From contig NZ_AUKZ01000011.1 in NCBI RefSeq assembly GCF_000425025.1, forward strand, positions 1 through 54,021: a stretch of 54,021 bases of DNA. The letters are read 5' to 3'. The DNA is from Streptococcus castoreus DSM 17536. Its GTDB lineage: Bacteria > Bacillota > Bacilli > Lactobacillales > Streptococcaceae. Below the pieces are notes generated by a model. It was not told the DNA's origin and did no database searches. It saw nothing but the letters and a program-made list of their open reading frames with translations. Shown one piece after another: positions 24,960 to 33,892 of this stretch (position 1 is the stretch's first letter; every line of letters starts with the position of its first letter). Both the position numbers and the translations under genes were made by a program.

Positions 24960-25199
24960 TCATTTTAACTCTTCTACTAATTCTAAATAATCAGTCATTA
25001 ATGCTTCTGATAAGTTCGGAAAATCATTCTCTGAAGTCTGACAAATAATTTCAAGCTGATTTGTGTTTTCTCTAACCGAAAAACTATAGTCCTCCGTCTC
25101 ACTTTCATAGTCCTTCTTGAGAGTCTGGTAGTGGTCGTACTCCTCTTGTGACTTAAACCCAGCCACTAACATATTTTCTAATTGATAATATACTGTCAT
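24960..25199 (-). CDS. Hypothetical acidic protein
   Basis: 79 residues, acidic, soluble, no recognised family. It lies between the DnaD-like gene (14 nt) and the MobC-like genes, so it belongs to the replication/mobilization operon. GAGG-type RBS precedes the ATG. Confidence 0.6.
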   Translation of the reverse strand: MTVYYQLENMLVAGFKSQEEYDHYQTLKKDYESETEDYSFSVRENTNQLEIICQTSENDFPNLSEALMTDYLELVEELK

Positions 25200-25213
25200 T
25201 TCCAGTTATCCTC

Positions 25214-26023
25214 CTAATCTTTCCATAAATCCATAGCTGCTAAGAAATCTTCTGATACTTCCACATTTGACATTTCTAATGGGTGGTAGTCTCTTTCAGA
25301 CGCTATCACTTGGTCAGCAGTTATAAGCCCTCTAGCTTCCCAATTCGTTAATATCCCTTTGACGTAACTCATGTTTTGTTTCTTTGGTTCAAGCTCAGAT
25401 GTTTTCTGAATAGCTAACTGTAATAAAGAATGATTAACCATTAATCCTTCTAGTAATGTTTTCTCCTGTTGGGTCAATTCTCGATGCCATAGCGTTTCCA
25501 TTAACCAGATGTCATCCGTCAGTCGTGATGAGATAAGAGCATTATCTAATCCTATCTTATCTTTACCTATCCTATCTTTACTTATCTTATCTTTAATTAT
25601 ATTGCGGTTCCCATCTGGATCCAGACTGATTCCAACTTGGATCCGAGTATTTTGAAGATAATTGACCAAGCGTGGACCTAGATTTAAGCTCTCTAACAAT
25701 TGATTATCCTTCAGATAATCTATAAAAAGTTGTCGATGACTACTTGGGGTGTATCTGTCTGCCTTGATGGTATTCTGCTCAAAGAAATCCTTGATAAAGT
25801 AAACCATCTCATTGTTTAACAAGAGTAAATACTGCTTAAGAGTTAATAAATTCAGACTGTCTTCATTAGCATTGATCATTCGCATAATCGGAAAGGCTTC
25901 AACAATACCATCGTCGTCTGCATTGGCTACCAAGTGACAATAAAGCGCCTGCGCTTCAAGTGGTAAGCGTAAAAATCGTTGTGTCTGCACCACTGTCTTA
26001 CTTAACATTCGTCTATTAGCCAT
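25214..26023 (-). CDS. DnaD-like replication organizer
   Basis: 269 residues. The N-terminal part (MANRRMLSKTVVQTQRFLRL, PLEAQALYCHLVANADDDG) is the winged-helix found in phage and IME replisome organizers. The C-terminal part has SYVKGILTNWEARGL, the DnaD-domain motif. The linker IIKDKISKDRIGKDKIG is encoded by tandem iterons, as in many such genes that carry their own origin. It would open the origin of the excised IME and recruit host DnaC/DnaI helicase loader. Confidence 0.75.
   Translation of the reverse strand: MANRRMLSKTVVQTQRFLRLPLEAQALYCHLVANADDDGIVEAFPIMRMINANEDSLNLLTLKQYLLLLNNEMVYFIKDFFEQNTIKADRYTPSSHRQLFIDYLKDNQLLESLNLGPRLVNYLQNTRIQVGISLDPDGNRNIIKDKISKDRIGKDKIGLDNALISSRLTDDIWLMETLWHRELTQQEKTLLEGLMVNHSLLQLAIQKTSELEPKKQNMSYVKGILTNWEARGLITADQVIASERDYHPLEMSNVEVSEDFLAAMDLWKD
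25550..25594 (-). repeat. Three tandem 15-bp iterons inside the dnaD-like gene
   Basis: Minus strand: AAAGATAAGATAAGT, AAAGATAGGATAGGT and AAAGATAAGATAGGA, contiguous. The length is a multiple of three, so the protein linker repeats too. Probable binding sites of the encoded initiator and thus an origin. Confidence 0.75.
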
Positions 26024-26031
26024 TCATTACC

Positions 26032-26316
26032 TCATCTTTCATATTGCTTCAACCAACGTGTGACCGCTCGTTTATCGTAAAGAGTCACGCCATCAATGAC
26101 CATTGTCGGCATCCCCTCACGTGTCCATTTTTGAATGGTGGTCGTTGAAACATCTAACCAGCGTGATAAAGCAGACATCCGAACCATTGGCTTATAAAGT
26201 TCCTTATCCTCCAAAGCCCGTTCGATAGCACTACTAACCATCTCATCATAATAAGCTCTCAACTGTCTTTCCAATGATTTTGGCAGTTGTACAACTAATG
26301 TCGTTTCATCAGTCAT
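26032..26316 (-). CDS. Small HTH protein (excisionase/DUF771-like)
   Basis: 94 residues, clearly homologous to the 92-residue protein of IME1 (KALEDKELYKPMVRM and WLDVSTTTI are shared). MerR/excisionase-type HTH with wing. First gene of the leftward operon, divergent from xre. ATGAGGTAATC before the ATG supplies the RBS. Confidence 0.7.
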   Translation of the reverse strand: MTDETTLVVQLPKSLERQLRAYYDEMVSSAIERALEDKELYKPMVRMSALSRWLDVSTTTIQKWTREGMPTMVIDGVTLYDKRAVTRWLKQYER

Positions 26317-26333
26317 AAGATTACCTCATTTCT

Positions 26334-26360
26334 ATTTCTCAATTAAATAAACTCCGAAAT
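26334..26360 (-). repeat. IME 26-bp motif, copy 2 of IME2
   Basis: TCTCAATTAAATAAACTCCG continuing AAA. It lies upstream of the leftward operon and is a direct repeat of 26991-27018. Confidence 0.65.
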
Positions 26361-26463
26361 TTATTTATTATTCATTTTGAACTATATATTCTTTTAGAAT
26401 TTATGTCAACTATTTTTATTCAAAAAGAATTAAATATGTTATAATACTCTCAAGGAGGTATTT

Positions 26464-26982
26464 ATGACTAATCATATTGCAAAACTGATAGAGGAGAGTG
26501 GCAAAAAACTAACTGAGATTAGTTCTGCTACAAATATTGCTTATCCTACCTTATCGGGATACAATCAAGGTATTCGTCAACCGAAAAAAGGAAATGCTCA
26601 AAAATTAGCCGACTATTTCGGCGTATCCGTTGCTTACATCTTAGGACTTGACGATAATAGACAAGCACCATCGACTATGGATATTATCGCAGACAGTTTT
26701 AAGGTTTCCGAGATTAGTTCTGTAACACCTTTTAAAAGCGATATGGAAAAGCTGAAGAAAGGAATCGAACTAGGAGAGATTCATCTGTCTATGCCCTTAA
26801 ACGAAGGCTTCTCAGACGATTTTAGGCGCATTTTAGCTCGCTATTTGGTCAATCACGAAGAAGAATTCATGAAAACCTTCACTAAACACATGAATAGTTT
26901 AAAACGGGAATCTGAAATCTGGCAAACCTGGATTCAGACCGAAGAATATCAAATCAGACAAGAAGATCGACACCAAAAATAA
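26464..26982 (+). CDS. Xre-family repressor of IME2
   Basis: 172 residues. The HTH KLIEESGKKLTEISSATNIA with YPTLSGYNQGIRQPKKGNAQ and VSVAYILGLDD are typical of Xre. The C-terminal half has no recognised domain. Strong GGAGG RBS and TATAAT near 26441. It has the same position as the IME1 xre, between the leftward operon and int. Confidence 0.8.
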   Translation: MTNHIAKLIEESGKKLTEISSATNIAYPTLSGYNQGIRQPKKGNAQKLADYFGVSVAYILGLDDNRQAPSTMDIIADSFKVSEISSVTPFKSDMEKLKKGIELGEIHLSMPLNEGFSDDFRRILARYLVNHEEEFMKTFTKHMNSLKRESEIWQTWIQTEEYQIRQEDRHQK

Positions 26983-26990
26983 GACAACAG

Positions 26991-27018
26991 TTTTCTCAAT
27001 TACATAAGCTCCGAAAAC
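26991..27018 (-). repeat. IME 26-bp motif, copy 3 of IME2
   Basis: Ends ATAAGCTCCGAAAAC. It is a perfect 28-nt inverted copy of 17193-17220 at the left end, about 9.8 kb away. Confidence 0.8.
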
Positions 27019-27037
27019 TTAGAAACGGAGAACTGTT

Positions 27038-28192
27038 ATGTCTATACATAAATACGAAACAAAAAAAGGATTTTTTTATTACGTTAGCTTTTATATCGGT
27101 TTAGATGAATACGGAAAAAAGAAGCGACATCTAAAACGAGGCTTTAAAACTAAAAAAGAAGCTAGGCTATATGAAGCTAGGCTAGAAACCGGTCAACTTT
27201 CAGAAGTTCTAAAAGTAGCCAAGCAAAATACCAATATCAGCTATCAGGAACTATATCAAGAATGGTTTCAAGCTTATCAAAACACTGTCGAAGCTACCAC
27301 CGCTGCAAAGACTAAGGATATATACCGTATTCATATCCTTCCAATTTTTGGTCATAAGCCAATTAGTCGTATCAGTCCATTGGAATGTCAAAATTTTATT
27401 ACAGAAAAATCAAAGACCTTCAAAAATATGAAGCATATCAAGTCTTACACATCTAAAATATTTGATTTTGCCATCAACATGAACTATATCGACAAAAATC
27501 CAATGGCTAATGTTATCATGCCAAAAATAAAAAAAGAGAAATCAGAAAATTTCTGGTCTCTTGAAGAATTGCATCGCTTTTTGAAAATCGTAAAAGAGAT
27601 TGAGCCCTATAAGCATTTTGCCTTATTTCGCTTACTAGCTTATAGCGGTTTACGGAAGGGAGAACTTTACGCTCTCAGATGGGGAGACTTAGATTTTGAT
27701 AATAATCTACTGACCATCAATAAAAGTATCGGTAGAATTGATGGTCATGCTATTGAAAAAGGAACAAAAAATAGTTTTTCCGTTCGCTCAATTTATTTAG
27801 ATAGCGACACCATTGACATCTTAAAGCATTGGCAAGAACTTTATAGGCAGGAACAAAATCAGTTAGCAATTTCAAAAATTGACCTTTCTAATGAGTATAT
27901 GTTTACCTACTTGACAAACTCGGACCAGATTGAACCCTTACATGCGGACTATCTCAATAATATCCTCAAACGGATTATCAGAAAATACAAGTTAAAACCT
28001 ATCAGTCCACACGGATTTAGACATACCCACGCTACCCTTATGACAGAAATCGGAATCAATCCAACCAACACTTCTAAACGTTTAGGGCATGCAAGTAGTC
28101 AAATGACACTTGATATTTACACCCATACAACAAAAACTGGAGAGCAAAACTCCATCCAAAAATTTGCGGACTATCTCAATCAAGCAAAATAA
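27038..28192 (+). CDS. IME2 integrase (tyrosine recombinase)
   Basis: 384 residues. Arm-binding N-terminus (MSIHKYETKKGFFYYVSFYI), core-binding domain about 65-165, catalytic domain with R in SGLRKGELYALRW, HGFRHTHATL, RLGHASSQM and nucleophile Tyr in DIYTHTT. No defect is visible. It is a close homologue of the interrupted IME1 integrase and shares its attachment core, so it could recombine IME1 ends in trans. GGAG precedes the ATG. Confidence 0.92.
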   Translation: MSIHKYETKKGFFYYVSFYIGLDEYGKKKRHLKRGFKTKKEARLYEARLETGQLSEVLKVAKQNTNISYQELYQEWFQAYQNTVEATTAAKTKDIYRIHILPIFGHKPISRISPLECQNFITEKSKTFKNMKHIKSYTSKIFDFAINMNYIDKNPMANVIMPKIKKEKSENFWSLEELHRFLKIVKEIEPYKHFALFRLLAYSGLRKGELYALRWGDLDFDNNLLTINKSIGRIDGHAIEKGTKNSFSVRSIYLDSDTIDILKHWQELYRQEQNQLAISKIDLSNEYMFTYLTNSDQIEPLHADYLNNILKRIIRKYKLKPISPHGFRHTHATLMTEIGINPTNTSKRLGHASSQMTLDIYTHTTKTGEQNSIQKFADYLNQAK

Positions 28193-28258
28193 TATCTCTT
28201 GATTGAGATTTTTTCTAGAATAAAGTCTCTAAAGGGTTATCACAAGTTCGAAAACATC

Positions 28259-28291
28259 AAAAAAGCACCTTGCGAAATCTTCGCAAAGTGC
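28259..28291 (-). terminator. Terminator next to att, IME2 right end
   Basis: GCACCTTGCGA (28265-28275) pairs with TCGCAAAGTGC (28281-28291) with one mismatch; six T follow on the minus strand. It would terminate transcripts running leftward through the S9 end. Confidence 0.7.
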
Positions 28292-28315
28292 TCTGAAACG
28301 TTGATATAACTGACT

Positions 28316-28331
28316 ATTAACGTTTTGAAAA
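28316..28331. repeat. Attachment core, IME2 / ICE junction
   Basis: ATTAACGTTTTGAAAA. The minus strand through about 28365 encodes PGLKKARKASQFSKR and stop with many synonymous changes from the other copies (for example GCC CGC AAG GCT). This copy probably derives from a different donor rpsI allele. Confidence 0.85.
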
Positions 28332-28760
28332 TTGTGAAGCCTTGCGGGCTTTTTTGAGTCCTGGTTGGTGGCACCTACATTCCTTTAAATAATAAAAGCT
28401 TTTATTACTGCACTTTTATCACTACGTACTTTTCACTTTATGTTATATAATTTCAAATAATTTCATTTAAATAAGGTGAATTTTTCAACACTTCCAAGAA
28501 AATAGAATACTGAGCTAGAGGTTATCTTACTAGACAAGGTGCCTTTTTTATTTTGATTAAATAAAAAAGTCTTCAAATCAATGTTTGAAGACTTTGAACT
28601 ATACCAGCGACCGATATTTTAACATTTTAGTTAGAATCACTTTGTTTATTTTAAAGCATTTGAACAACTTAGACTGCTAAAAAATTTGGTTTATTTTTCT
28701 TTGATGAGATGATAATGTATAATATAATAATGTATAATATAAAAATCAGGAGATGAACCT
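28332..28760. other. ICE left end, non-coding
   Basis: It holds the 16-bp palindrome AATAAAAGCTTTTATT (28391-28406), the arm-type repeat AAGGTGAATTTTTCAA (28473-28488), a terminator (28566-28595) and, at 28708-28745, two direct copies of AATGTATAATATA that include -10-like TATAAT for the next gene. Confidence 0.6.
28566..28595. terminator. Perfect 12-bp terminator stem
   Basis: AAAGTCTTCAAA, loop TCAATG, TTTGAAGACTTT. A-rich before it, so it can act on both strands. Confidence 0.75.
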
Positions 28761-28762
28761 TG

Positions 28763-29524
28763 ATGGATAATCGTTTAAAATCGGAAATTTTGCCTGCAAC
28801 TATCTTATTAAATAATTTTGTAACTAACGAACAAGACTCCAATTACGAAATATTTTTACTAGAATACCTCAATAAATCCTCTTTTTTTCAATGTAAATCA
28901 GATTATCATAAATTTGTAAGACCAAACAGTGAGAGTAATGCTGAATGCGATGCAATATCTCCAAAATATCAGATTGACTTCAAACTATTAGCAACAAAAA
29001 CATACCTTAGAGGATTAAGATTGACCAGCCCTAGTGTTTCTGTGCCAATAAAAGGTGTGACAGCATATGGCGCTCCTAGCAAGCCTAAAGAAACATTTCG
29101 TGTTGGTGAAATCCATAAAATTTTTCGTTGTTTGCCGCTAGATAAAATGATAGATATTCGGAAAAGGGCGAGTCAGATTACACCTTATAGTGATGAGGAC
29201 GACATCCTAAATGTCTTAAAAACAATTGAAACTAAGAAAAATTTACTAATCTTTTTCCCATATTCATTCTCTATTGATGAAGAAGTTGGATTACCTGAAA
29301 TAGCGGAAATCATCAGTAATTCATTACACAATGACTTCCATATATTATCACAGTATAGAAAAAACACTTCTCCTGATTTAGATACATTCCTAGTCACTGT
29401 ATATAATGACAAATTCCTACTTTTTTCTTTTGAAATAGCTTCATTTAGTCTTCTGGAAATGTTCGATTTTAAAGAATCACCAACTTTTGTTAAACTACAT
29501 AATTATTCTAGTCCTTTTAAATAA
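28763..29524 (+). CDS. Unknown protein, possible nuclease-fold defence gene
   Basis: 253 residues from ATG 28763 (AGGAG upstream; TTG 28760 is possible). No family is recognised. ECDAISPKYQIDFKLL could be a D/E...DxK nuclease core, but this is weak. It is convergent with the CD-NTase operon and belongs to the same cargo block. No membrane segment. Confidence 0.55.
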   Translation: MDNRLKSEILPATILLNNFVTNEQDSNYEIFLLEYLNKSSFFQCKSDYHKFVRPNSESNAECDAISPKYQIDFKLLATKTYLRGLRLTSPSVSVPIKGVTAYGAPSKPKETFRVGEIHKIFRCLPLDKMIDIRKRASQITPYSDEDDILNVLKTIETKKNLLIFFPYSFSIDEEVGLPEIAEIISNSLHNDFHILSQYRKNTSPDLDTFLVTVYNDKFLLFSFEIASFSLLEMFDFKESPTFVKLHNYSSPFK

Positions 29525-29663
29525 TCAGCCCCCTTCTCTTGGACGAACCCAAGGGAAGTTTTTTGAGTTTTTTAACAGCAAAAAATGACAGTGAATAATT
29601 TTTCTACTGTCATTTATATATTTTCCGAAAAAGACTTGTTTTTTAGGAAAAATATTTAAATGG

Positions 29664-30464
29664 TCATCCTACCATATATTTGAGCACTTTTTCTAAGCAG
29701 TCAATACTTTTCTTCGTTTCCACTTCATCCTGACTACCGGGAGCCCGTAAGGAAATAATGTCCCATAAAAAAGCATTCTCATTAAAGTAGTCGAGTAAAA
29801 TTTGCTCATAACTACCCGGTGCACTAGAACTCTCCCCTTCAGAAACGAATTTCCAATTTTTCATTGCATGAAAAACAAAACTATCAATAACGATTCCTGA
29901 AAGTTTATAGCTTTTAAAATGATTATCCCTAATGTATCTCATATGCTGACAGGTAGCAATTAGAAGTCCATTCGAGGAAATATTTTTTTCGCTCATTGTT
30001 TCTTGTTCTGCCTTAGGATTTGTTGATAACCAATTACCTCCCGAATTAGTATTAGGATAAATATATGTACCATCTAACTTCTGGAATGCAGGTAAAATTT
30101 CAAATAGTATACCATCTGAAAATCTTATTTTAACAATTTGTCCATCCGCCCTTATATCACTATTTGGATACGTTTGTATTAGTGCTGTTCGGATAGCCTG
30201 TAATAGTCTAGACTGCCCATTGCCAGATAAGTTGTTATAGTTATCAAATAAATTTTTAGGGAGATTTACTAATATATCAATATCACTAGTACTAATTGCA
30301 GTACCACGACCATAAGAACCCACATAAAAACTATTTTTTGTGTCACTACTTAAGTTCCAAAATTCACTATTTATTACCTTCGTAATCCTCTTATATCTTT
30401 TGGAAATTGCCTGTCTTTGTTCAAGCGTAATCACTCCATCATACCTTTTCACTCTATTTGTCAT
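29664..30464 (-). CDS. CD-NTase (CBASS-type cyclic nucleotide synthase)
   Basis: 266 residues. VGSYGRGTAISTSDIDILV carries the nucleotidyltransferase motif GS...DxD (Gly49-Ser50, Asp61, Asp63) and the third acidic residue is Glu122 in ILFEILPAF. This is the SMODS/CD-NTase fold, which makes cyclic oligonucleotides on phage infection. It overlaps the SLATT gene by 4 nt (ATGA). No Cap2/Cap3 or HORMA genes follow, so this would be a minimal type I CBASS. Confidence 0.85.
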   Translation of the reverse strand: MTNRVKRYDGVITLEQRQAISKRYKRITKVINSEFWNLSSDTKNSFYVGSYGRGTAISTSDIDILVNLPKNLFDNYNNLSGNGQSRLLQAIRTALIQTYPNSDIRADGQIVKIRFSDGILFEILPAFQKLDGTYIYPNTNSGGNWLSTNPKAEQETMSEKNISSNGLLIATCQHMRYIRDNHFKSYKLSGIVIDSFVFHAMKNWKFVSEGESSSAPGSYEQILLDYFNENAFLWDIISLRAPGSQDEVETKKSIDCLEKVLKYMVG

Positions 30465-31027
30465 AATGCATTTCTCCTTAAAGAATCTGGTAGATTTATA
30501 TCAATTTCATCATCACTAAATTCATTATCTTTGCTGACATTCAAGGCATTTGCTGCAAGCTTAACAGCTTTATTTGTAGTGTTTGGTGCTGTTTTGTAGA
30601 CATCAGCTAACTTATCAACCAATTGATGATATAATTCTACGATTTCTATTTCTGATTTATTTCTTAGCTTAATTTCAACTAAAAGCAACTGAAATTTATT
30701 TCTGATAATCAGTAACTCAGTAGCTGAATTTTTATGGTTAGTTATTGACTTTTGAATTTCAAAAGATTGAAAAAACATACTTATTGATGTACTAATAAAA
30801 GAAATAATCGTTGCTACAATTTTTATCAGAAATTGTTCTGTAAAAATTAAGGAAATTAGGCCTGCTGAAGTTAAAGCACTACAAGTAATTCTCAAAATCT
30901 CTAAATTTTTATAGCGTCTTGTTAGTATATCTGCCTGTTTCTCTTGAATTTTATGGGACCAAACAATGCTCATAAATGTGTGCCTTACGTTATTTTCTAA
31001 AACTGAATAATTTTCTTTATTAGACAT
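30461..31027 (-). CDS. SLATT-domain membrane effector
   Basis: 188 residues from ATG 31027 (AGGAGAG five bases upstream; 31045 is an in-frame alternative). HKIQEKQADILTRRYKNLEI, two membrane helices at about 39-58 and 63-82, then a cytosolic helical region; this is the SLATT layout. In SMODS-SLATT pairs the effector is thought to form pores when the cyclic nucleotide binds, killing the infected cell. Confidence 0.78.
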   Translation of the reverse strand: MSNKENYSVLENNVRHTFMSIVWSHKIQEKQADILTRRYKNLEILRITCSALTSAGLISLIFTEQFLIKIVATIISFISTSISMFFQSFEIQKSITNHKNSATELLIIRNKFQLLLVEIKLRNKSEIEIVELYHQLVDKLADVYKTAPNTTNKAVKLAANALNVSKDNEFSDDEIDINLPDSLRRNAL

Positions 31028-31131
31028 TATCTCTCCTATATTCATTCTAACTCAATAAGCCCTTTCTTGAAATACATAGAAAACAGAATGAAAAATTTCA
31101 TCTAAAGGTGCAAAACTCTATGTCTAACAAG

Positions 31132-32844
31132 CTATTCAACAACTGTAAAAACCTTTTTGATAACTGACTTATACCAGTCATCTTCAGTCTTATCCTCTAT
31201 CAACATCTGTTTTGATACTTGTATTGAGTGCTCATGTATTGAAAATAAATCTTTTGGATTTATATCCTTATTGGTTGCTTGTTTAAAGAACTCAATAAAC
31301 GTCGTGGTATTCATTGGGATAATATCCACAGTACCATTATAAATCTTAGATTTCTGATGTGATAGAGTATAAAAATAATTTATTACAGACTCATTCAGCA
31401 CGTCTGCAATAAATAACCCAAATGTTGGTTTTTTTACTTGCATTTCTCCAATATGTCTACTTACAGGTTCTCCTTCCATTTCAAATTGCTTTTGACCTGT
31501 AGAAAGAGTAACCTCAATGCCTATATTAAATTCTCCGTAGTCTCCAACTATATCACTTTGACCTCCTCCAGCTGTAGACACAGGCATTCCTGAATCATCA
31601 ACAACGAAATTACCTCTTACATCGCCATGGTTAATCATAGTCATTGCACGCCAGATGTTCCACTCAAAGAAAGTAGGTCGCATACTTGCAGGTTCAATTT
31701 CTCTATTACTAATAGCTTCAAATGTTTGTAGTATATCATCAATGTCTGCTTGATAACGTTTTTTTAGTTTAAGTGACTCACTTTCTACCTTTTCTTGCTT
31801 TTTCAAGTTCCGTTGTTGGTTTAGTCTATGTTTAAGAACATAAATATCCTCATCATTATTACCAAAACTACCAATGCTTCTCAATGTATTTATTAAATTG
31901 TCTTTATCATCGTTTAACAGTAGGGGTTTATATGGATTAGAAATATATAAATCAAAGTCTTCCCGCTTCATATCAATGGAAACAATTTCTCTATCTATAT
32001 TTTCCAAAATGTATTTAATCTCAGAGCTTCGCTCTGAACTTAGCGTAAGTGTCCTACCCTTGCTAAATACTACAACACCAGTTGCTCTCAAGATACGAAA
32101 AATTGAATCAGTATAATCTCCCCAATTACTTAATTTCTTTTTCATATAAGCTTCAGCAGTTTTTGTTACAGTTTCTCTTGTTTTAAAATCCTCTGCTTGT
32201 ATAATATCAGCATACAACTCTTTAAAGACACTCAACTGTGTTTCATAATCAAATACTCTTAATGATTTCTTTTGCTGTTTAATTACTTCTCTTTGCTCTC
32301 GATATTTTTTTATCTTTTCAATTACTTTTTCAAAATTACGATAATCCGTTAAAGTCATTCCAAAAATCATCAATTCCTTATACGATAAATATCCTAATTC
32401 ATCTATGAGTCTGATGATTTCTAAAAACGGCTTAATTCTAAATTTTCCTGCATTAGATTCACTCTCCTTATGAAGTGGTGAAGGGAGTTGAAATTTTAAA
32501 ATTTGGTGAAGTAAGACATCCTCAAATAAATCCTCATCTTTTAATAGCTTTCCTGCTTCTGTTACTTGAAATTTTTTATTTCGCTGTGTAATAAAAAAAC
32601 CTAATGCTTGCGGCATCCTAGTTAATTTATCCCTTCCAGCTAGTGCTTTATCTTTTGCGGTTCCAGCTTCTTCCCCTGCTACCTTTGCTTCTGAAAGAAC
32701 CATATAAAACTTTTCTTGAAAAGAAGTATCATAAGGTAAATTTTCTAGGTTATTTTTTTCAATTACTTTAATATACTCACTAATTAGCTTAGGAGTTCTT
32801 GGGCTAGTGAACCCTAATAAAAATCTTTCTCCAAATCTTGCCAT
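31132..32844 (-). CDS. AlwI-family type II restriction endonuclease
   Basis: 570 residues. It starts MARFGERFLLGFTSPRTPKL, close to the AlwI/N.BstNBI-type family, followed by KDKALAGRDKLTRMPQALGF. The C-terminal nuclease region has DIVGDYGEFNIGIEVTLSTG with probable catalytic acids. AlwI cuts at a distance from GGATC. The gene starts 2 nt after the methylase, so both are in one operon. The recognition sequence here is not deducible. Confidence 0.72.
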   Translation of the reverse strand: MARFGERFLLGFTSPRTPKLISEYIKVIEKNNLENLPYDTSFQEKFYMVLSEAKVAGEEAGTAKDKALAGRDKLTRMPQALGFFITQRNKKFQVTEAGKLLKDEDLFEDVLLHQILKFQLPSPLHKESESNAGKFRIKPFLEIIRLIDELGYLSYKELMIFGMTLTDYRNFEKVIEKIKKYREQREVIKQQKKSLRVFDYETQLSVFKELYADIIQAEDFKTRETVTKTAEAYMKKKLSNWGDYTDSIFRILRATGVVVFSKGRTLTLSSERSSEIKYILENIDREIVSIDMKREDFDLYISNPYKPLLLNDDKDNLINTLRSIGSFGNNDEDIYVLKHRLNQQRNLKKQEKVESESLKLKKRYQADIDDILQTFEAISNREIEPASMRPTFFEWNIWRAMTMINHGDVRGNFVVDDSGMPVSTAGGGQSDIVGDYGEFNIGIEVTLSTGQKQFEMEGEPVSRHIGEMQVKKPTFGLFIADVLNESVINYFYTLSHQKSKIYNGTVDIIPMNTTTFIEFFKQATNKDINPKDLFSIHEHSIQVSKQMLIEDKTEDDWYKSVIKKVFTVVE

Positions 32845-32846
32845 GA

Positions 32847-33710
32847 TTACCTCTTAATATCATAATTTGTTATTATCAAATGATTAGCTTCTGATTTAAA
32901 ACGATTTCTTATATTTACCATATAGCTTTTAGGGTATTTTCCCCTTATAAAACCTGAGTACAATTCAGATATTAATGGTGTTTCCCCTATAATCATTAAG
33001 CTAGGACTAGATAGATTTTTAAAATCTTCCGCAAGTTTAACATGCTCAGTTTCACCAAAATCACCCGTAAATGTTTCATTTCCATATTCTGTGAAAATAG
33101 TATCATAGGGAGGGTCTAAGAATATAAAGTCATTATGAGAAGCTAAATTAAAAGCTTTTTCGTAAGAACCTTTGAAAATTGTAGCTTGACTCAATAACTT
33201 GTGATGCTCTTTCGTTAATAAGCTTGTATTAAAGTTAGCATAACGGCCATAGGGAACATTAAACTCACCTAGTGAATTATATCTTATCATACCTGAGTAG
33301 GCCGTCTTATTTATAAAAAAATAGAGAGTTGCTTTTTCATACTCTGATAAAATTTTACCATTGAACATATCTCTCATTTTATAATATAGCTCATCATTAG
33401 GGTCATCTACTCTTTCATTTGGAGAGAGAGACTTTCTATAATTAAATATTCTTCTATTATCCTCATATTGTGATTGAAGTTCAAAAAGTTCTTGCTTAAT
33501 TTTTTCAAATTTTTGGCTCCCCACTTCTGAATAAAAATTTATTAATAGTTCATTAACATCACTAATAAAAGCCTTTTTAGGTTCTAAATGAAAATACGTT
33601 GCTCCTCCACCAAAAAAAGGCTCATAATAAGTATCGAATTCAGGAATGAAATCTACAAACGATGGTATTTCTTTTGATTTTCCACCTCTGTATTTAAGTA
33701 TCGGTTTCAA
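32847..33710 (-). CDS. D12-class adenine DNA methyltransferase
   Basis: 287 residues from TTG 33710, giving MKPILKYRGGKSKEI, the usual family start, with AGGAG eight bases upstream; a longer frame to 33773 is less likely. PILKYRGGK and YEPFFGGGATYF form the SAM site, and FIFLDPPYDTIF is the catalytic DPPY. Dam/DpnIIA-like N6-adenine methylation. It protects DNA from the adjoining endonuclease. Confidence 0.88.
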   Translation of the reverse strand: MKPILKYRGGKSKEIPSFVDFIPEFDTYYEPFFGGGATYFHLEPKKAFISDVNELLINFYSEVGSQKFEKIKQELFELQSQYEDNRRIFNYRKSLSPNERVDDPNDELYYKMRDMFNGKILSEYEKATLYFFINKTAYSGMIRYNSLGEFNVPYGRYANFNTSLLTKEHHKLLSQATIFKGSYEKAFNLASHNDFIFLDPPYDTIFTEYGNETFTGDFGETEHVKLAEDFKNLSSPSLMIIGETPLISELYSGFIRGKYPKSYMVNIRNRFKSEANHLIITNYDIKR

Positions 33711-33892
33711 AAATATTACTCCTAAGTTAATGTTTAATATAATTATACTATTATCATTAGTATTCAGCAACAACTTAGGAAAATAACCACAATTTTATTT
33801 TTCAGAAAAACTTATCTTTTCTTATAGCTTAGATTTTTGAATTATTTCTGTAATATTTTTCTAGTATAATATCATAAAAGGAGGTTTGGAAA

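Noticed and set aside
25550..25594. Possible CRISPR array
   Set aside because: The repeats are contiguous 15-mers without spacers and lie in a coding frame.
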